The position numbers and the translations under genes were made by a program. A model generated the notes under the pieces. The model was not told the DNA's origin. It did not search any database and saw only the letters and a list, made by a program, of their open reading frames with translations. Shown here in pieces: positions 15,513 through 17,973 of a stretch of DNA of 17,973 bases. Positions within the stretch are counted from its first letter, which is position 1. Every line of letters begins with the position of its first letter. This stretch comes from Lachnospiraceae bacterium (GTDB lineage: Bacteria > Bacillota > Clostridia > Lachnospirales > Lachnospiraceae), in the NCBI GenBank assembly GCA_017615375.1, contig JAGAAH010000147.1, positions 1-17,973 of the forward strand, written 5' to 3'.

Positions 15513-15781
15513 AGGCCATGGTTACAACGGAAGCGGCGGTTATCGTATCCATATATATAATAACGTTGTCATCGCTTATGGCATATTCGTTTACCGGCCA
15601 TAATGATATTGTAAGTACGGCTTCGCTTGAACTTAAGAAGCCGTGGTATACGGTTTATCAGATTTTATCTTTAAAACATATCGGAGGAGAAATATATGAG
15701 GAGTTTACAGGCGGAAATTATAAGGAAGCGAAACATGTCGGACAGTTACAGAGTGATAACGCCCGATATAGAGACCGTTAA
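15494..15781 (+). CDS. Small TadE-like pseudopilin
   Basis: A 95-residue protein. A basic start (MRKIRLKAM) runs into VTTEAAVIVSIYIITLSSLM, a pilin-like hydrophobic helix with Glu at position +4 or +5 depending on the cleavage point, as in TadE-type minor pilins. The usual Gly or Ala before the cut is here Ala-Met, so cleavage is less certain. The rest is a short soluble tail. Its ATG lies inside the end of the second peptidase gene (19-base overlap) with no clear ribosome binding site, so it probably depends on coupled translation. The last 86 bases overlap the start of the next gene. Confidence 0.65.
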   Translation: MRKIRLKAMVTTEAAVIVSIYIITLSSLMAYSFTGHNDIVSTASLELKKPWYTVYQILSLKHIGGEIYEEFTGGNYKEAKHVGQLQSDNARYRDR

Positions 15782-16562
15782 AGTTTTTGAAGTGGGGATG
15801 CTTACGGAATGTAACATAAGGTCACTCCTTGATATGGAGGCGACAGTTATAGCGGGTGTCGTAAGTTACAATTATAAGATAAGCGGGTTGCTTTCTTTGG
15901 AGAACATCAAGAAAACAGGGAAACTTACGGGAGAAGTAGTCAATAATTTATTTAAGAGTCTGTATAATTGCTTTGATGAAATTGCCGATTATATGCTTGT
16001 TCCGGAGAATGTGCTTCTTACATCGAGTGAAATCTTTTTTACGGACGACCTTAAAAAAGCGCTTTTCTTATACGTGCCGAGAGAAGAGACCGGGGCTATG
16101 TCGAATGAAGAAATAATAGATTTTGCGGAAGAATTGCTTAATACTGCCGACAATATAGACAGAGAAGTAATAATGTATATGTATTCGCTGATTTGCGAGC
16201 TTAAGGAAGAAAACGGAACCTTAAAGACCGCAATAGAAAAAGCGGAGAGAATAACTTTTAACAAAGAGGAAAAGGAAAAAAGGAAAGCCCAGGTTGCAGA
16301 AGTTAAGAGTCCGATTATAGAATGTAAGGATGAAGGCGAGAAAGCAATACGAAAAGAAATAAGAAAAGCGGATAACAGGGCAAAAAGGAAGGACCGTTTT
16401 AAAAAGAAGAAAAAGGAAGTCTTAAGTGAAAGAAAGAAAAAGCTTCTTGAATACATGGACTTTTCCTTTACAAAGCACGATAAGCTTAAAGAAAACAAAG
16501 AAGACAGATTTATTGAAGAAGATTACAAAGAGAAAGATTCGGAGTTTGTGTATCTTGCTTGA
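15696..16562 (+). CDS. DUF6382-like protein with lysine-rich tail
   Basis: A 288-residue protein with no membrane segment. Residues 15-170 (VGMLTECNIRSLLDMEATV, VVSYNYKISGLLSLENI, YMLVPENVLLTSSEIFF, KALFLYVP) match what I remember of the DUF6382 domain, which accompanies tad genes in Lachnospiraceae and is often fused to a C-terminal FHA domain. Here no FHA domain follows. Instead residues 186-288 are very rich in Lys, Glu and Arg and probably form a coiled coil or disordered tail. ATG 15696 is preferred because GGAGGAG (15683-15689) lies six bases upstream, although it creates an 86-base overlap. ATG 15735 with AAGGAAG is the alternative. It is the last gene of the tad operon; a cytosolic regulatory or scaffold role is inference. 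Confidence 0.7.
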   Translation: MRSLQAEIIRKRNMSDSYRVITPDIETVKVFEVGMLTECNIRSLLDMEATVIAGVVSYNYKISGLLSLENIKKTGKLTGEVVNNLFKSLYNCFDEIADYMLVPENVLLTSSEIFFTDDLKKALFLYVPREETGAMSNEEIIDFAEELLNTADNIDREVIMYMYSLICELKEENGTLKTAIEKAERITFNKEEKEKRKAQVAEVKSPIIECKDEGEKAIRKEIRKADNRAKRKDRFKKKKKEVLSERKKKLLEYMDFSFTKHDKLKENKEDRFIEEDYKEKDSEFVYLA

Positions 16563-16587
16563 CTAATATTCTTCCGAAATTTATACT
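16559..16587 (+). promoter_or_regulatory. Sigma-A promoter of the flavodoxin-SCP2 gene
   Basis: TTGACT at 16559-16564, a 17-base spacer and TATACT at 16582-16587. The -35 hexamer overlaps the stop codon of the last tad gene (TGA 16560-16562). Transcription would start near 16594, about 40 bases before ATG 16634. The leader contains a short palindrome, CGATA-ATA-TATCG (16607-16619), of unknown meaning. No terminator separates the tad operon from this gene. Confidence 0.8.
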
Positions 16588-16633
16588 TTAAAGTAGGTAT
16601 TGATGTCGATAATATATCGTTAAGGAGTATAGC

Positions 16634-17626
16634 ATGAAGATTAATATCTACTACGGAGGAAGAGGATTACTTGATGATCCTACAATATACGTAATCAATA
16701 AGATGACGGAGGTTTTAGAAGAACTTCGCGTTAAGGTTCAGCGATTTAATATATATGAGCAGAAGAATGCAATCTCCACATTACCGCAGACATTAAAGGA
16801 TGCAGACGGAGTTATATTCGCGACAACCGTTGAGTGGCTCGGTATAGGCGGATATATGCACCAGTTCCTTGATGCATGCTGGTTATATGCGGATAAGGAC
16901 AAGATTAAGAATCTTTACATGCAGCCTGTTGTAATGTCTACAACTTATGGTGAAAGAGAAGCATATCTTACACTTTCGGGAGCATGGGATACACTCGGAG
17001 GTCTTCCTTGCAGCGGTATAAGCGGATATGTAGAGGATCTTACTTTATTTGAACTTAATAAAGATTATACGTTAATTATAGAGAAGAAGGCAGAGACCTT
17101 ATATAGAACAATTTCTCAGAATATAAGAAGTCTTCCTTCATCTTCACAGGCAGTCAACCGTTCGGTTGCAAGAGCACAGCAGTTAGAGCTTACTCCGCAG
17201 GAGTCCGAGCAGTTGTCTAAGTTTGTGTCGGATGATGAATACGTTAAGCAGCAAAAGCAAGACTTGGCAGAGCTTACCTCAATGTTTAAAGAGAAAATCG
17301 GAAAAGACGATCACGACGAAGAGACGGAATATATTATAGAATTTGAATCGCACTTTGTTCCGCAGGAAGGAAAGAACATGACGTTTTCCTTTATGATAGG
17401 TGCGAAGAAGAAGTCTCTTATCTTAGAGATTCTCGGCAAAGAATTGTCGGTTAGATACGGACAGATTAATCATGCAGACCAGCAGATTAGAATAACGCCG
17501 GATGTTCTTGAGGAGATCTTAGACGGAAGGATGACTTTCCAGAAGGCATTTATGACAGGACAATTACAGGCAAAGGGCGATTTCAGACTTATGAGTGAAC
17601 TTGATAAGATGTTCATTTTTTCGTAG
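16634..17626 (+). CDS. Flavodoxin-like NAD(P)H reductase fused to an SCP2 domain
   Basis: A 330-residue cytosolic protein with two domains. Residues 1-185 have the flavodoxin-like fold of NADPH-dependent FMN reductases: strand MKINIYYGG, DADGVIFATTVEWLGIGGYMHQFLDA as the flavin-loop region, and PVVMSTTYGEREAY. After a Gln/Ser-rich linker, residues 225-330 look like an SCP2 sterol-carrier domain, ending ITPDVLEEILDGRMTFQKAFMTGQLQAKG with the final LMSELDKMF helix. SCP2 domains hold lipids or other hydrophobic ligands, so a flavin-dependent reaction on, or sensing of, a hydrophobic molecule is possible but not shown. AAGGAG (16622-16627) lies six bases before ATG. It has its own sigma-A promoter, and its stop overlaps the ribosome binding site of the HIT gene, so the two are probably co-transcribed. 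Confidence 0.8.
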   Translation: MKINIYYGGRGLLDDPTIYVINKMTEVLEELRVKVQRFNIYEQKNAISTLPQTLKDADGVIFATTVEWLGIGGYMHQFLDACWLYADKDKIKNLYMQPVVMSTTYGEREAYLTLSGAWDTLGGLPCSGISGYVEDLTLFELNKDYTLIIEKKAETLYRTISQNIRSLPSSSQAVNRSVARAQQLELTPQESEQLSKFVSDDEYVKQQKQDLAELTSMFKEKIGKDDHDEETEYIIEFESHFVPQEGKNMTFSFMIGAKKKSLILEILGKELSVRYGQINHADQQIRITPDVLEEILDGRMTFQKAFMTGQLQAKGDFRLMSELDKMFIFS

Positions 17627-17637
17627 GAGGACTTAAT

Positions 17638-17973
17638 ATGAGCGATTGTATTTTTTGTAAATTGGCAAACGGCGAGATACCTACAAGAAAGATATACGAA
17701 GACGATTTGTTTACGGTATTTATGGATGCGGGCCCTGTAACCCGCGGACATTCATTGATAGTGCCGAAGAGACATTGTGACAATTTATATTCGCTTCCTG
17801 ATGAAGAAGCATCTAAGATTATGATTCTTGCAAAGAAACTTGCAACCAATATGACGGAGAAGCTTCATGCCGATGGATTTAATATAATGCAGAACAACGG
17901 AGAAGTTGCGGGTCAGAGCGTATTTCATTATCATTTGCATCTTATTCCGAGATATAAGAACGACGGTCACGAA
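17638..17973 (+). CDS. HIT-family nucleotide hydrolase/transferase (partial, 3' end cut)
   Basis: The first 112 residues are visible before the window ends. The catalytic histidine triad is H97, H99 and H101 in SVFHYHLHLIPRY, the HxHxH motif of the HIT/Hint branch, which cleaves phosphoramidates of nucleotides such as AMP-lysine or AMP-NH2. The N-terminal CIFCK (C4, C7) and GEIPTRKIYEDD are typical of bacterial HIT proteins. Only a short tail should be missing. TAGGAGG (17624-17630), sharing its TAG with the upstream stop, sits seven bases before ATG 17638, so translation with the flavodoxin-SCP2 gene is likely coupled. Confidence 0.93.
   Translation, partial: MSDCIFCKLANGEIPTRKIYEDDLFTVFMDAGPVTRGHSLIVPKRHCDNLYSLPDEEASKIMILAKKLATNMTEKLHADGFNIMQNNGEVAGQSVFHYHLHLIPRYKNDGHE

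Noticed and set aside
16573..16580. TCCGAAAT as a third sigma-D promoter
   Set aside because: No TAAA-like element lies 15-16 bases upstream; the same bases sit in the spacer of a good sigma-A promoter.
16607..16619. Palindrome CGATA-ATA-TATCG in the leader of the flavodoxin-SCP2 gene as an operator or terminator
   Set aside because: It is short, AT-rich and without a T run; it could arise by chance, so it is only mentioned with the promoter.
17498..17507. CCGGATGTTC, a second copy of part of the inverted-repeat arm
   Set aside because: Only ten bases match and they fall on ordinary codons of the SCP2 domain, so no repeat family is supported in this window.

Overview
The window is a low-GC Firmicutes sequence, most likely a motile, butyrate-forming member of the Lachnospiraceae (Butyrivibrio or a relative). 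This rests on codon use (AGA for Arg, CTT and TTA for Leu), strong AGGAGG-type ribosome binding sites, a butyrate-kinase C-terminus at the left edge, a Firmicutes-type flagellin with FliS, and a tad pilus locus that lacks secretin and other outer-membrane genes but carries DUF5702-like and DUF6382-like proteins. The genus is inference. All supported genes lie on the + strand, and no rRNA, tRNA, CRISPR array or transposase was seen.

Region 1 (1-3882): end of butyrate kinase, a Methyltransf_32-type methyltransferase, and an 843-residue membrane-anchored extracytoplasmic protein (beta-propeller-like middle, C39-like C-terminus). The genes are tightly spaced and end at a rho-independent terminator.

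Region 2 (3901-8928): flagellar block. A 946-residue protein with a FliK-like C-terminus, then flagellin and its export chaperone FliS, closed by a very strong terminator. Two sigma-D/sigma-28-like promoters sharing the box CCGAAAT precede the FliK-like gene and flagellin. The flagellin leader carries a hairpin that presents GGA in its loop and closely matches the CsrA binding consensus.

Region 3 (8952-16562): Tad (Flp, type IVb) pilus operon behind a good sigma-A promoter. Order: prepilin peptidase (TadV), TadZ-like protein without a P-loop, ATPase TadA, platform proteins TadB and TadC, a 57-residue Flp pilin, a DUF5702-like protein, a TadE-like pseudopilin ending in two H-x4-C...C-x2-C modules, a second prepilin-peptidase-like protein, a small pseudopilin and a DUF6382-like protein with a lysine-rich tail. 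Most genes overlap. TadA drives assembly at TadB/TadC, the peptidases would mature Flp and the pseudopilins, and the remaining proteins are probably regulatory or minor components.

Region 4 (16559-17973): a sigma-A promoter overlapping the end of the tad operon, a flavodoxin-like/SCP2 fusion and the start of a HIT-family hydrolase cut by the window edge.

The least expected signal is a 27-position imperfect inverted repeat (14219-14245 with 14346-14372). It encloses the ribosome binding site and start codon of the TadE-like gene and coincides with an abnormally long prepilin leader of unusual codon use. It could be a small inserted element or a translational switch on pilus assembly.
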